Source: Clostridium rhizosphaerae
GTDB lineage: Bacteria > Bacillota > Clostridia > Clostridiales > Clostridiaceae
Assembly (NCBI RefSeq): GCF_016765585.1
Contig: NZ_JAESWC010000001.1
Coordinates: 62,001-126,000 of the forward strand
DNA length: 64,000 nt
Direction of reading: 5' to 3'
A program made the position numbers and the translations under genes. Each line of letters opens with the position of its first letter. The stretch's first letter is position 1. The notes beneath the pieces were generated by a model that was not told the origin of the DNA, searched no databases, and saw nothing but the letters and a program-made list of their open reading frames with translations. Below are positions 35,330 through 44,749 of the stretch, piece after piece.

Positions 35330-36303
35330 ACTCCTGCAGCCCCCTTCTTAAGCTCTCTGCTTTTTACTTTTGAGGATACTCCGGTACCCTCAGGATCCTT
35401 GTCTCGCAGCAGCCTTACTATTGCAAAGGCACATACACATGTAATTATGAATATAACAACCCCTACGCTTGCGGCGGCTCCAATATGCCCTTTAGTACTG
35501 GAGAATTTCATATACATAAGTATGTTCATTGTCATTATGGAACCACTTGGAGAACCACGTCCATCTGTCAGCATGTATGGTATATCAAACATTTGCATAC
35601 CGCCTACAAGAGATGTAACTAAGGTATAAACCAGAATTGGTTTTAAAAGAGGCAGTGTTATTTTTGTGAACATCTGTGCTGCCGATGCTCCGTCCACCGT
35701 TGCAGACTCATAGTAGGAAGGCGATATTGAGGTCATACCTGCCATTAACACTATAAGTGTAGAACCAAACCACATCCACCACTGCACAAATATTACAATT
35801 CCTTGCGTCCATCCAGCGCTTCTGAAATAATCTGTGGATTGACTAAAAAGCTGATTAACAGGGCCATACATTGAGAAAAAATTAAAGAACAATACCGCGA
35901 TTGTTGCAGGCATTAAAAGGTTTGGCAAATAGTAAATAGCACGAAAAATACCAACACCCTTCATCTTTAATCTATTATTTGTAAACCATATAGATAAAAG
36001 CATAGCTATGCCAATCTGTGGTATAAAGTTCATAAGCCATATCTTCCATGTATTTAGTAATGATTGCATAAAAAATTTGTCATCAAATAATTGCTTGAAG
36101 TTATCCAAGCCGACAATCTTAGAGGTTTCACTCATCAAAGTAGTATTTGTAATGCTTAAATAAAATGTATATATAAGAGGATAAAAGGAGAATAAAAGAA
36201 ATCCAATTATAAATGGAGCTGTAAATAAATAACCGTAATAATTTTTTTCAAGCTTTCCTTTACGTCTCTTTATATTAACATCGCTCACTGACACTGCAAT
36301 CAC
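35326..36303 (-). CDS. Carbohydrate ABC transporter permease (MalF/CUT1 type)
   Basis: A 325-residue permease with six membrane segments beginning about residue 25 and an EAA loop YYESATVDGASAAQMFTKIT. A cytosolic Lys/Arg-rich N-terminus precedes the first helix. The start may be the GTG at 36303 or the GTG three codons later; the AAGGGA site favours neither strongly. It lies 84 bp after the binding-protein gene and overlaps the second permease. Confidence 0.94.
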   Translation of the reverse strand: MIAVSVSDVNIKRRKGKLEKNYYGYLFTAPFIIGFLLFSFYPLIYTFYLSITNTTLMSETSKIVGLDNFKQLFDDKFFMQSLLNTWKIWLMNFIPQIGIAMLLSIWFTNNRLKMKGVGIFRAIYYLPNLLMPATIAVLFFNFFSMYGPVNQLFSQSTDYFRSAGWTQGIVIFVQWWMWFGSTLIVLMAGMTSISPSYYESATVDGASAAQMFTKITLPLLKPILVYTLVTSLVGGMQMFDIPYMLTDGRGSPSGSIMTMNILMYMKFSSTKGHIGAAASVGVVIFIITCVCAFAIVRLLRDKDPEGTGVSSKVKSRELKKGAAGV

Positions 36304-36387
36304 ATCCCTTCATTTTAAATCATAAATTACTAATAAAATCTGCGGCTATAAAGTAACCGCAGATTTTATTATTTACTGCTTAAGCTA

Positions 36388-37815
36388 CTACTCCACCTTT
36401 ACATCAGGTAATGCATTTTTAACAGCTTCTTTGAACGCTTTAATCGTTTCTTCTTTAGTTCCCTTACCCGAAGCATAGTTTGCCATTGGGTCATTTAAAG
36501 CTCTTTGAATTGCATCATCAGAAGCTTGTATAAGCTTTGCATTTATTGATGGAGCTGCGGCTTGGAATGCCTTATAGGAATTCTGTCCGCCTATAAACTT
36601 ACTTGCAGCTGAATTATCAAAGGATGAAACTATTGAGTCTACAACCTTCTGGCTGGATACGAAGTCTCCTGGTCCTTGACCAAGTGTATCTCCAATTGTA
36701 TTATCAATTGCCTTAAGGTAAGCATTATTATAAACACCAGTTGCCCAATTCTTAAGAGTAGTTTCATTTAAAGTCATAAACTTTATGAAGTCTTTAGCTG
36801 TATCAAGGTTCTTAGCATTTTTTATAGCACCTACATAAGTACCGCCCCAGAAATATGGCATTGGTCCACTGATACATGCCCAGTCGCCGGTAGTATCCTT
36901 ACCAACCTTCGCAGTCTTATCAGCGTTATCCTTTGGAATTCCATTTTGCATCAATACATATGGAAGTCCCCAAGTTGGAAGCAGGTATGAGAATACTTGT
37001 TTAGCCTTCTTGGTAGCAGGATCTACTAAGGAATCATTCATTCCAGCAAACCAGCCCTCCTGCCATTGAGTAGCCTGAGCTTCATAACCATTTTGTCTGA
37101 AGTCCTTAGCCATATCAAGAAGATCATTTACCTTAGGGTCAATAACAAGCTTATCATTTTCAACCCATGGCTTCTGACGGTTAGCAAAATAAAGATTTGC
37201 AAAATCTCCTGTTGATGCAACCATGTAAGTGTCTCCATTTGAAGCATCTTTAATCTTCTTAGCCACATCTTTAAACTTATTCATATCTGAAACCATAGCT
37301 TGAACTTGTACTGGATCATCAGTTCCTAAATATTTCTTAGCCAAGCTTCTGCGGTAGAACATTGCTCCAGGGGTAGCCTGATATGAAAGAGCCTTTAATT
37401 TTCCTTGACTACTTCCTATATCAAGTGTATATTGATATGTTTTCATATCCTTTGTTAATGGACTTAAATCTGAAATGTCAGCTAGGAAACTACTTTCTAC
37501 ATATTCTTTTACAAATGAAATTTCTAGTGATACTACATCAGGAACATCTCCTGATTGAAGAGTACTCTTAAGTTTTGTCTGGAATTCCCCATTTGTCATG
37601 GGTATCATTGTATACTCTACCTTCACTTCTGGGTGCTCTTTCTGATAAGCAAGAGCATATGTCTTAACTTCATCAGTAAAAGACCAAATTTTAAGTGTCT
37701 TTGGCGTATTGTCACCTGGTTTTGCTGTAGTGCCTGTACTATTTTTTTGACACCCAGCTAGTATGCCAACAGACATCAAACAAGCAAGCGCAAATGCCAT
37801 TTTCCTTTTTAACAT
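36388..37815 (-). CDS. Carbohydrate ABC transporter substrate-binding lipoprotein
   Basis: A 475-residue extracellular solute-binding protein (family 1). The signal peptide is MLKRKMAFALACLMSVGILA with a lipobox LAGC, so it is anchored to the outer face of the membrane by a lipidated Cys. The binding fold follows, with LKIWSFTDEVKTYALAYQKE and VDSIVSSFDNSAASKFIGGQ. The start at 37815 is preferred because GGGGTGG lies 7 bp upstream and the lipoprotein signal is then at the N-terminus. It is the first gene of the operon; likely ligands are xylan- or glucan-derived oligosaccharides. Confidence 0.95.
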   Translation of the reverse strand: MLKRKMAFALACLMSVGILAGCQKNSTGTTAKPGDNTPKTLKIWSFTDEVKTYALAYQKEHPEVKVEYTMIPMTNGEFQTKLKSTLQSGDVPDVVSLEISFVKEYVESSFLADISDLSPLTKDMKTYQYTLDIGSSQGKLKALSYQATPGAMFYRRSLAKKYLGTDDPVQVQAMVSDMNKFKDVAKKIKDASNGDTYMVASTGDFANLYFANRQKPWVENDKLVIDPKVNDLLDMAKDFRQNGYEAQATQWQEGWFAGMNDSLVDPATKKAKQVFSYLLPTWGLPYVLMQNGIPKDNADKTAKVGKDTTGDWACISGPMPYFWGGTYVGAIKNAKNLDTAKDFIKFMTLNETTLKNWATGVYNNAYLKAIDNTIGDTLGQGPGDFVSSQKVVDSIVSSFDNSAASKFIGGQNSYKAFQAAAPSINAKLIQASDDAIQRALNDPMANYASGKGTKEETIKAFKEAVKNALPDVKVE

Positions 37816-37854
37816 GTATACCACCCCATCAAAATTAATAATAGCAACGTTTAC

Positions 37855-37909
37855 AGAAACCGGTTTCTCTTTACATAAATATATTATCATACTCAGAGTA
37901 TTCTGACAA
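37855..37909 (-). promoter_or_regulatory. Operon promoter with LacI operator 1
   Basis: The minus-strand promoter is TTGTCA (37904-37909), 17-bp spacer, TAATAT (37881-37886). The perfect palindrome AGAAACCGGTTTCT (37855-37868) lies at the expected transcription start. TGTAAACGTT just downstream resembles half of a catabolite-response element. Confidence 0.85.
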
Positions 37910-38066
37910 TACTTTTTTTACCTAATAATCGTTAATTTGTTCAGTATATTTATATCATTTTATTACTAATTTGATATATATCCTATAAATAACTACTATT
38001 ATAGATGAAAAATGATTATACTAGCCCAATCATCACTTTCCAAAATGAATATATAATACAAAAAAT

Positions 38067-38080
38067 ATTAACCGGTTTCT
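38067..38080. promoter_or_regulatory. LacI operator 2 (upstream)
   Basis: On the minus strand AGAAACCGGTTAAT matches operator 1 in 11 of 14 positions, about 212 bp upstream of it. A distant second site suggests DNA looping by a tetrameric repressor. Confidence 0.6.
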
Positions 38081-38092
38081 TTTTTGTGTTTA

Positions 38093-38180
38093 TTATGCAT
38101 ATATATTTATAAGCTTAGCCAGATATTCTACTTCAAAGCCTATACACTCATAAAACTAAACCTCATATCCATTTAATGGT
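38093..38180 (-). pseudogene. Remnant of an acetyltransferase like that at 52039
   Basis: The minus strand reads CCATTAAATGGATATGAGG, nearly the same as the leader of the gene at 52920, fused directly to TTTTATGAGTGTATAGGC, encoding FYECIGFEVEYLAK, which matches the C-terminal FYQCIGFEVVCHRE of that protein. The middle 800 or so bases are gone. The 38181-38340 stretch has a further short frame (LEKGLENYMSLLEL...) that I cannot place. Confidence 0.6.
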
Positions 38181-38340
38181 ACAACTTTATTATAATTAAT
38201 ATTCTTAAGCTTAACTGCATATATGCTCTACTATGCCATTGCTTTTAGCCCTGAGCTCCAGTAAAGACATATAGTTTTCCAAACCCTTCTCCAAATCCCC
38301 ATTTCGTTAATAAAGTTGACATATTTCATTAGAAAGCAAA

Positions 38341-38366
38341 CAAAGCCCTTGAAATCAAGAGCTTTG
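38341..38366 (-). terminator. Terminator of the pRiA4b ORF-3-like gene
   Basis: Stem CAAAGCCCTTG / CAAGAGCTTTG with one mismatch, 12 bp after the stop of the gene at 38378. Confidence 0.75.
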
Positions 38367-38377
38367 CATCAAACTGC

Positions 38378-39484
38378 TTAAAACACTACCGGAAACCTCA
38401 AAATATTTTTAAGCCTTTTATTTATAATATCTATATCAAATTCTCTATAGCCTTGACTCTGCAACCAGTCATCCGTATCATTATATTTCTCATGCTTAGG
38501 GTTTGAAATTATCTTTAAAAACTCAATGTATCCGAAAATCCCGCCAACATCTTCTGGAGGCGTATTGACTTCACCCATTATACAAACAGGATAATTTTTA
38601 TCGTAGTCATTAATTATATTCTCTATTATAATTTCGTGCTTCCAGTCAGCACCGTAATCATAGCAATAAACTATTTTAAGGTTCTTATCAGCATATTCTG
38701 AAAGCCTGACTTCTTCATCTAAGAGCAGCTCGCTCTTCGTATAGGTATTATAGGTTTCTTCATTTTTACTTATAAGAGTTGCAAGGCACTTGCTACTCTT
38801 ATCAAATACATTAAAATTATATAATTGACGATCCTTCCAATTAAAAGCTGTCTGAATTATATAGTGAAGCTCTTTAAATGTAATATCTATTGGAGTTATT
38901 ATCCTCCTCCAAGCGTTGTACCTTCCAAGGTTCAGCTTTACCCTTAAATTAACGGCCTTGCAGCTGATAATATTGTCCCCTGCAAATTCCTCCATATCAC
39001 TTATCAATAAATCATGCGGATGCTCATAATCGGATTGCTTATCTGTTTTAATAAAGTCATCGTTTATAAGTCTTGCAATTTCAGCTTGATAAACTTCGTC
39101 AGGTTCTATCCTGTCACTTAATGCTTTTACCATCTCAACAGCTTTATTCAATCTGCTTACATATTTAGGCCCTCTGGTCTTAGAAAAAGCCATATCACCA
39201 GCTGCTTTTAAGTATTCCTCTATAACTTCCTCTTTAATTTTTTCATCAGCCAAGCATTTCCTTATCCCTTGAAGAAGAAGCTCCTTTAGATTCTTAAATT
39301 CCTTTGCCTTAAGTCCAAAGAGCACAAATCCAAATCTATTGCTGTCATTGACTGCAACAACTGCTTTCTTTCGATTAATCGTAATTATATGAGCGCTCCA
39401 ACAGAACAAATCATTTTCCACAAAGCCTGCTTCGGCTCTAATTCCAAGCTCCTGTTGAAGATCTTTTGTACAACATATTTGCAT
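38378..39484 (-). CDS. Plasmid pRiA4b ORF-3-like protein with DUF6933-like N-terminus
   Basis: A 368-residue protein. The N-terminal 110 residues (MQICCTKDLQQELGI... VVAVNDSNRFGFVLFGLKAK) match the small DUF6933-type domain; residues about 165-365 are the pRiA4b ORF-3 domain, with LKVKLNLG-like start, AFNWKDRQLYNFNVFD and YCYDYGADWKHEIIIENI, and an EDVGGIFGYIEFLK end. The domain is widespread in mobile and chromosomal contexts and its role is unknown. AGGAGA lies before the ATG. Confidence 0.88.
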   Translation of the reverse strand: MQICCTKDLQQELGIRAEAGFVENDLFCWSAHIITINRKKAVVAVNDSNRFGFVLFGLKAKEFKNLKELLLQGIRKCLADEKIKEEVIEEYLKAAGDMAFSKTRGPKYVSRLNKAVEMVKALSDRIEPDEVYQAEIARLINDDFIKTDKQSDYEHPHDLLISDMEEFAGDNIISCKAVNLRVKLNLGRYNAWRRIITPIDITFKELHYIIQTAFNWKDRQLYNFNVFDKSSKCLATLISKNEETYNTYTKSELLLDEEVRLSEYADKNLKIVYCYDYGADWKHEIIIENIINDYDKNYPVCIMGEVNTPPEDVGGIFGYIEFLKIISNPKHEKYNDTDDWLQSQGYREFDIDIINKRLKNILRFPVVF

Positions 39485-39755
39485 ATTTAATTCTCCTAAC
39501 GTTGATTATCATAAGTAGTATAACATAGAAGATTTTAGTTAATCACTTCTTTGTTTGGATGAATGATTACTATTAATACTACCATCTACCTCGGAAAATT
39601 TCACCCCGGATTGTTGGTGTTTTGAGCCTATAAGTAAATCAATTTCCCCTCTATCTTACAGTAATCATCCTTCACCTTTTTAAAATATCTACTCATTATC
39701 AAATTAAAAACTTGATATAATGAATTATAAGAAGCTGAAATGAGGTAGGTTAAGA

Positions 39756-41000
39756 GTGATAAATATATGTCAGGGCGGGAATAGGATACCAATTGAAGTT
39801 CTGCTTAACTATGCGATAAATGAATATTTAAGTAGTGATGAGTCCCAATTAAAGAAGCTTAAGAAAGTAAACTTTATAAAAAAGATTAGAAATAAAAGAG
39901 CACTCAAAGGATTATCCCAAAAACTTATACATGATTTAGAGCCTTACAAAACAGAGCTTCAGGAGAAGTTAAACTCCAAGCCTGATTTTAGTTCTCCTGA
40001 AATGAAAAGGGTGAAGGCTATTGTTACTGATTTTATACTGAAAGTGGATAAAAGAAAACTTGTTTTTGACAGACCTTTTTTAAATTTTTTTATAGAACAA
40101 GGATATCTTGAAGTAGCCCAGGAATTCATTACACGTGCAAGAATGGAAGACTCTGAATTAAAGTCTGAAGAAATATTTCAAGCCATGCGAAATGTCTGGA
40201 TTATGAACAGTCTTCAAATTTTCTGGGGATTGCCGCTTGAAATGACTTCTTCTGTTTATGCTTACAGCATGCTGTATCCCTACACAGATAATTTTCTTGA
40301 CAATCCTGAGGTTAATAGTGAAGAAAAAATAAAATTCAATCAAAGACTATCTAAAGTTTTAAATGGAGAAATTTTAACGACCACAAACTTTATTGAAGAA
40401 AAGGTATTTTCTCTTGTAGGCCAAATCGAGTCCCAATACTCCAGAGATAGTTTCCCTGAGGTTTTTGAAAGTCTAAGACTTATTCAGGAAGCCCAGACTG
40501 AAAGTATAAAACAGGATAAGGATGAACAGCTTGCCTATGATAAAATACTACCTATAAGCTTTTTTAAGGGCGGCACTTCTGTTCTTGCAGACGCTTTTCT
40601 GGTCAAAGGAAATCTAAACATAAAGGAAATGCATTTTGCCTTTGCATACGGGAGCTTTCTTCAACTTCTCGATGACCTCCAAGATGCCGATGTTGATAAA
40701 AAAGACAATCATCAAACTCTATTCAGCGTTAGAAATAATAATGAGTTAATTGATAATGAAGTTAGAAGCCTTGTTTCATTTATATTTAAAGCTAATACCA
40801 CAGATGAATCCGATACACCTATTATGTCTTTAATGAAGGAAGTCATAACCTCCTGCACATTGGTAATGATAATGGATGCAGCAGGGCGAAATCCTGAGCT
40901 GATATCCCACAGGCTTTATAAAGAATTGGAATCCTATTCTAAAGTTAGACTTTCCTTCTATAAAGAATTTGAAGATAAAATTAAGAGCTTAATTAAATAA
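39756..41000 (+). CDS. Putative class I isoprenoid-synthase-fold protein
   Basis: A 414-residue all-helical protein, start GTG with GAGGTAGG upstream. Two acidic motifs are placed as in terpene or squalene/phytoene synthases: LYPYTDNFLDNPE (about residue 177) and QLLDDLQDADVDKKDNHQTL (about 312). Between them SFFKGGTSVLADAFL resembles the helix with the effector triad. I infer a class I isoprenoid synthase fold acting on a prenyl diphosphate through Mg2+; the sequence is far from classical polyprenyl synthases, so the reaction is unknown. It is monocistronic and stands opposite to the pRiA4b gene. Confidence 0.6.
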   Translation: MINICQGGNRIPIEVLLNYAINEYLSSDESQLKKLKKVNFIKKIRNKRALKGLSQKLIHDLEPYKTELQEKLNSKPDFSSPEMKRVKAIVTDFILKVDKRKLVFDRPFLNFFIEQGYLEVAQEFITRARMEDSELKSEEIFQAMRNVWIMNSLQIFWGLPLEMTSSVYAYSMLYPYTDNFLDNPEVNSEEKIKFNQRLSKVLNGEILTTTNFIEEKVFSLVGQIESQYSRDSFPEVFESLRLIQEAQTESIKQDKDEQLAYDKILPISFFKGGTSVLADAFLVKGNLNIKEMHFAFAYGSFLQLLDDLQDADVDKKDNHQTLFSVRNNNELIDNEVRSLVSFIFKANTTDESDTPIMSLMKEVITSCTLVMIMDAAGRNPELISHRLYKELESYSKVRLSFYKEFEDKIKSLIK

Positions 41001-41206
41001 AAAGTCCATAGCTTGAAGGACTTGGTTAGTTTTTATAACTGCTTACGCTAAATAAATATTTAAATAAATACTTATATAAACAAATAAATATATGAAGAAA
41101 TATTTATATATTTAAAAGAATATGTAGGAATCATACGGGTTTGACCGTAAATATGTCTTGAAAATGCATATATATTATTAGATTAATAAAGGCAGGTGAA
41201 CTGATT

Positions 41207-41584
41207 ATGAGTAAAAAGAAAGCTACTAATGATAATATTTTTAGTTTTGATTGCAATGAAGAAGATGATGATGGATTTTCTGAAGGCAATGTACCGGTTG
41301 GCGATGTTGTTAAAAGTTTCAGCTTTGGTGATAATGTTTCTAAGCCAAAGGCTCAAGAAAAATTAATTGATAACAGAACTCTTCAGAAGCAGCCTTATGG
41401 TATAACTCCTCCAGTTGATGGCGAGCGCTTTGAGGTTAAGAGAACCTTTATGTTTAGGCGCTCAACAGTTAGGATGCTGAACAAGCTTAAGGCTGAGCAC
41501 GAGGACGAGAATGTTTATTTGAGCAGTATTTTAGATGAGGCGGTTAGGCATTATTATGAGTTTGTTTTTTCGAAAGAAAAATAA
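41207..41584 (+). CDS. Small protein with ribbon-helix-helix-like C-terminus
   Basis: A 125-residue protein. The first 70 residues are acidic and disordered-looking (DCNEEDDDGFSEGN). The last 50 (FEVKRTFMFRRSTVRMLNKL, then LSSILDEAVRHYY) fit a CopG/Arc-type ribbon-helix-helix fold. GGCAGGTG lies 8 bp before the ATG. Upstream at 41045-41125 is an AT-rich run with repeated AAATAAATA words, which might be a binding region. A DNA-binding role is inferred. Confidence 0.75.
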   Translation: MSKKKATNDNIFSFDCNEEDDDGFSEGNVPVGDVVKSFSFGDNVSKPKAQEKLIDNRTLQKQPYGITPPVDGERFEVKRTFMFRRSTVRMLNKLKAEHEDENVYLSSILDEAVRHYYEFVFSKEK

Positions 41585-41590
41585 TGCAAA

Positions 41591-41617
41591 AGCTCATAGC
41601 TTAAAAAGCTATGAGCT
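41591..41617. terminator. Hairpin terminator
   Basis: Perfect stem AGCTCATAGCT / AGCTATGAGCT between the RHH-like gene and the convergent GH84 gene. Confidence 0.85.
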
Positions 41618-41643
41618 CTAAATATTTGTTAGCCTATTAGAAT

Positions 41644-44600
41644 TTACTCAGATGTTGGAATCAACTCATAAATAACAGGCTTTATACCGTTGCCAACCCA
41701 CTTAATACTAATTTGATTAATGTCCTTGCCAACAGTAAGATTGTTATATCCTTTTGAGAGAGTTCCTATTTGCACCACATTGTTACTACTATCTCTAACT
41801 TCAACAACTGCGTTGGAGATAGCCGCGTAGTCCTGGAGAATTAATATTTTCTCTACATGCTTAGCTGCTGGGAAGTCAAGCATAAGTTTATCCCCTGATG
41901 TTGGTACACTGGCAGCCTTATATGCAGTATCAATGTTGCGGTCTGCGATATTCAGTACTCCGAAACCTTTTTCTCCTTCAGGTGTTCCACTTATGGTTAT
42001 GTCTCCAGCTTTGCGGTTTACCGAGAACTCACGTACCTTTAACCAATCTGAGTCGTCCTGCAAAGCTTTGTACCTTAAATATCTTGCCTTTATAGTCAGC
42101 CCCTCTAAGGAAATTTCCCTTTGAGTGAGAGTTTCTATTAAAGCTGTCCACGTACTATTATCGGTGGAATATTCAACAACACCCTTTTTAGTATAATCTG
42201 TATCACCCCAAGGCGAACCCATCAGTATATTTACAGTCTTAACATCCTTAACCTCTCCAAGATCAACTCCAAAATAGTCGCCCGTATTTTGTGCTCTATC
42301 TGTCCAATAGAATGTATTTGCATCATTATCAGTCATTCTGTCAGCAGTATAGTTTGAATAGCTGTTGAATGATGAAAGTGTTGAGGTCACCTCTGGCTTA
42401 GTTGTTCCTACTGAGAATTCTCTTACCTGTATCCAGTACGGTCCATAACCTTCTGCACATCTTAATCTTACATATTGTGCTTTTACAGAAATATTGTTCA
42501 AAGTTATATCCGGAACACTTTGTTTCTCTGTTAGTGCCGTCCAATTAACATTATCAAGGGAATATTCAACAACCGCATTTCTCATATAGTCACTTGCCCT
42601 TGTATCTTTTCCCATTAAAATGTGTATAGTGTATATGTCAGTGGGTTTGCCAAGGTCTATTCCAAAGTAGTCCCCTGTATTTGGATTCCTGTCTGCCCAG
42701 TACCATGTATTATTATTACCATCTACCATTTTGTCAAGATTATAATCTGTATAGGTTCCAATGGTGGAGAAGGTTTTTATCTTGCCTATATTTATAGTCT
42801 TATCATATTCGCTTATAGCTTTTTCTATAAAAGGCACTATAACCTTTGAACCTATAACCAGGTTAATTGCTTTTGCCTTATTGTATGCCTTTCCGACTTC
42901 ACTTCTGTACTTCCAAGCAGACTCTGCATCCTTATTTGCTAATGCATTCATCATATTTGTTGCAGCAATCCCTGAAGTTCCAAGAGCCTCAAGCTTTGTG
43001 AGATAGTTGTCTGTCTCAGTAAGGAAGCCTTTGTTTGCAAAGTTATTGCGCAAATCTGAAGGTGCCTTTTGTATCTTCTCGAATTCCTTTTTAAGAGATG
43101 CTGCTGTTTTCTTGAGAGAATTTAAATCAGCATTACTAAAGTTGTTCAAGAATTCATCAGCAATCGGTTTTAATGAAGTAGATTCCTGACTGCTTATTAT
43201 AGATGACCTAGCACTGTCAGAGAAGGTGAACAAAGAATCAGCTACATTAGGGCCGAAATCTTTGATTGCCCTCATCCATGAATCATCAGCATTATATGCC
43301 TTTGGGTTCCAGTTATAATCACCTATTGTGAAAACAGGAATCTTTGAAGCTTCTGCCTCATTCATAGGATTAGAAATTATACCTACTATTCCATTGTCAG
43401 AAAGCTCAGGGTCTAATCCCTGTTCAGGTCCCATTAACAATTGGTTTCTGCAGTAGTCATTAACAGGGTAGTTGTACCATATTAAAACCGGATGCTTCAT
43501 AACTTCCTTTATAGTTTTTGCCTCATCAGCAGTTATGGTTGCAGGCACTACAGCAGGTCCAGTCCACATAAATACAACCTCAGGGTCTGTAAGTTCAGCC
43601 ATTCTGTCCAGGTATGGAGTATGTTTTGCTACATAATACTCTGTAGGAACAGTTTCAAGTGGGTTTGCACCTGGATGAGTTTTGATGAACTCATTTTGGA
43701 ATCTGTTAAGAAGATAAGCCTGAGCTGCAGCTGATGGATTAGAGTCTTTTCCGAACTTTTCTATATCCTTAGCATCTCTTAGATTAGGGTCAATGTCATC
43801 AAGCAATATGGAAAATGTTCTTATTCCTATATCCCACATTGCCTGCGCTTTGTTTACAAGTGCCTGAAAATCCTCATCGCTTGAAAATTTCACAGTTAAC
43901 CCTGGAGATATAGCAAAATTAATATCTACATGATTTTCTTTAGCCTTATTAACAAGCTCCTGAATCTGAGCCAGTTTATCTGCTGGATATGGCTCTCTCC
44001 ACTTCTCTCTATGGTATGGATCATCCTTTGGTGCATATATATAAGTATTCATCTTCATTCTTCCATAGAAATCAATCTGGTCAAGTCTGTTTTGGTGTGA
44101 CCAAGGAGTACCGTAGAAACCTTCTATTGAACCTCTGTATGGCATAGTTGGATAATCGCGCACTTCAACACTTGGTACCCATACATTGTGTGTATTGCCC
44201 TTTATTATCTGTCTTAAGGTCTGAGCAGCATAGAAAGTACCTGTATTGTCTTTCCCCGCCAGAACTATATCTCTATTACCATTGCTGTCTTTTCCCACTG
44301 CCAGTACATACCCTTCTGCAGGTAGTTTATCTGGACCTTCTATACCAAGCGTTCCTAAGATTTTATCCGTGCCAGGTATCTCAGACGGACCTCCTACCCA
44401 AACTGTAACTTGGTTGCTTACCTGAGGGTCTTCTGCCTTTTTTTCTACTATTTTCGATACACCAGCTGATTTTAGTGCTTCCTTTACTACTTGCAGTGCA
44501 TAGGAGTCCGTTTTATCGCTGCTTACTAATCCAACTTCCGGTGTAATTTCAAATCCACCTGGATTTTGCTTTACAAGTTGAGGTGTTGGTGAAATGCTTA

Positions 44601-44721
44601 ATTTGTACTGACCCGAGGAATTTGAGTTATCTGCAGCTAATGCAACATTAAACTTTATTAGGCCTGTAACCATCATACTTGCTGCAAGAATGCTTACAAA
44701 CCTTTTTGATGATTTAGTCAT
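41644..44721 (-). CDS. Secreted GH84 beta-N-acetylglucosaminidase (NagH/NagJ-like)
   Basis: A 1025-residue exported enzyme with a signal peptide (residues 1-30, ILAASMMVTGLIKFNVALAA). The GH20b-like N-domain (about 40-190) is followed by the GH84 barrel starting RGSIEGFYGTPWSHQNRLDQ; the catalytic Asp pair is in ILLDDID (308-309), typical of O-GlcNAcase-type substrate-assisted hydrolysis. Two F5/8-type (CBM32-like) domains are at about 655-775 and 785-905, with repeated DRNPNTGDYFGIDLG and DRAQNTGDYFGVDLG, then a C-terminal sandwich. Relatives act on mucin or hyaluronan glycans. It is the second gene after the GH3 gene (28-bp gap). Confidence 0.95.
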   Translation of the reverse strand: MTKSSKRFVSILAASMMVTGLIKFNVALAADNSNSSGQYKLSISPTPQLVKQNPGGFEITPEVGLVSSDKTDSYALQVVKEALKSAGVSKIVEKKAEDPQVSNQVTVWVGGPSEIPGTDKILGTLGIEGPDKLPAEGYVLAVGKDSNGNRDIVLAGKDNTGTFYAAQTLRQIIKGNTHNVWVPSVEVRDYPTMPYRGSIEGFYGTPWSHQNRLDQIDFYGRMKMNTYIYAPKDDPYHREKWREPYPADKLAQIQELVNKAKENHVDINFAISPGLTVKFSSDEDFQALVNKAQAMWDIGIRTFSILLDDIDPNLRDAKDIEKFGKDSNPSAAAQAYLLNRFQNEFIKTHPGANPLETVPTEYYVAKHTPYLDRMAELTDPEVVFMWTGPAVVPATITADEAKTIKEVMKHPVLIWYNYPVNDYCRNQLLMGPEQGLDPELSDNGIVGIISNPMNEAEASKIPVFTIGDYNWNPKAYNADDSWMRAIKDFGPNVADSLFTFSDSARSSIISSQESTSLKPIADEFLNNFSNADLNSLKKTAASLKKEFEKIQKAPSDLRNNFANKGFLTETDNYLTKLEALGTSGIAATNMMNALANKDAESAWKYRSEVGKAYNKAKAINLVIGSKVIVPFIEKAISEYDKTINIGKIKTFSTIGTYTDYNLDKMVDGNNNTWYWADRNPNTGDYFGIDLGKPTDIYTIHILMGKDTRASDYMRNAVVEYSLDNVNWTALTEKQSVPDITLNNISVKAQYVRLRCAEGYGPYWIQVREFSVGTTKPEVTSTLSSFNSYSNYTADRMTDNDANTFYWTDRAQNTGDYFGVDLGEVKDVKTVNILMGSPWGDTDYTKKGVVEYSTDNSTWTALIETLTQREISLEGLTIKARYLRYKALQDDSDWLKVREFSVNRKAGDITISGTPEGEKGFGVLNIADRNIDTAYKAASVPTSGDKLMLDFPAAKHVEKILILQDYAAISNAVVEVRDSSNNVVQIGTLSKGYNNLTVGKDINQISIKWVGNGIKPVIYELIPTSE

Positions 44722-44749
44722 TTCTTCTTACACTTCCTTTTTTAATGTT

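Noticed and set aside
41045-41125. AAATAAATA repeats as plasmid iterons
   Set aside because: The repeats are irregular and no replication initiator gene lies near; the neighbouring RHH-like protein alone is not enough.
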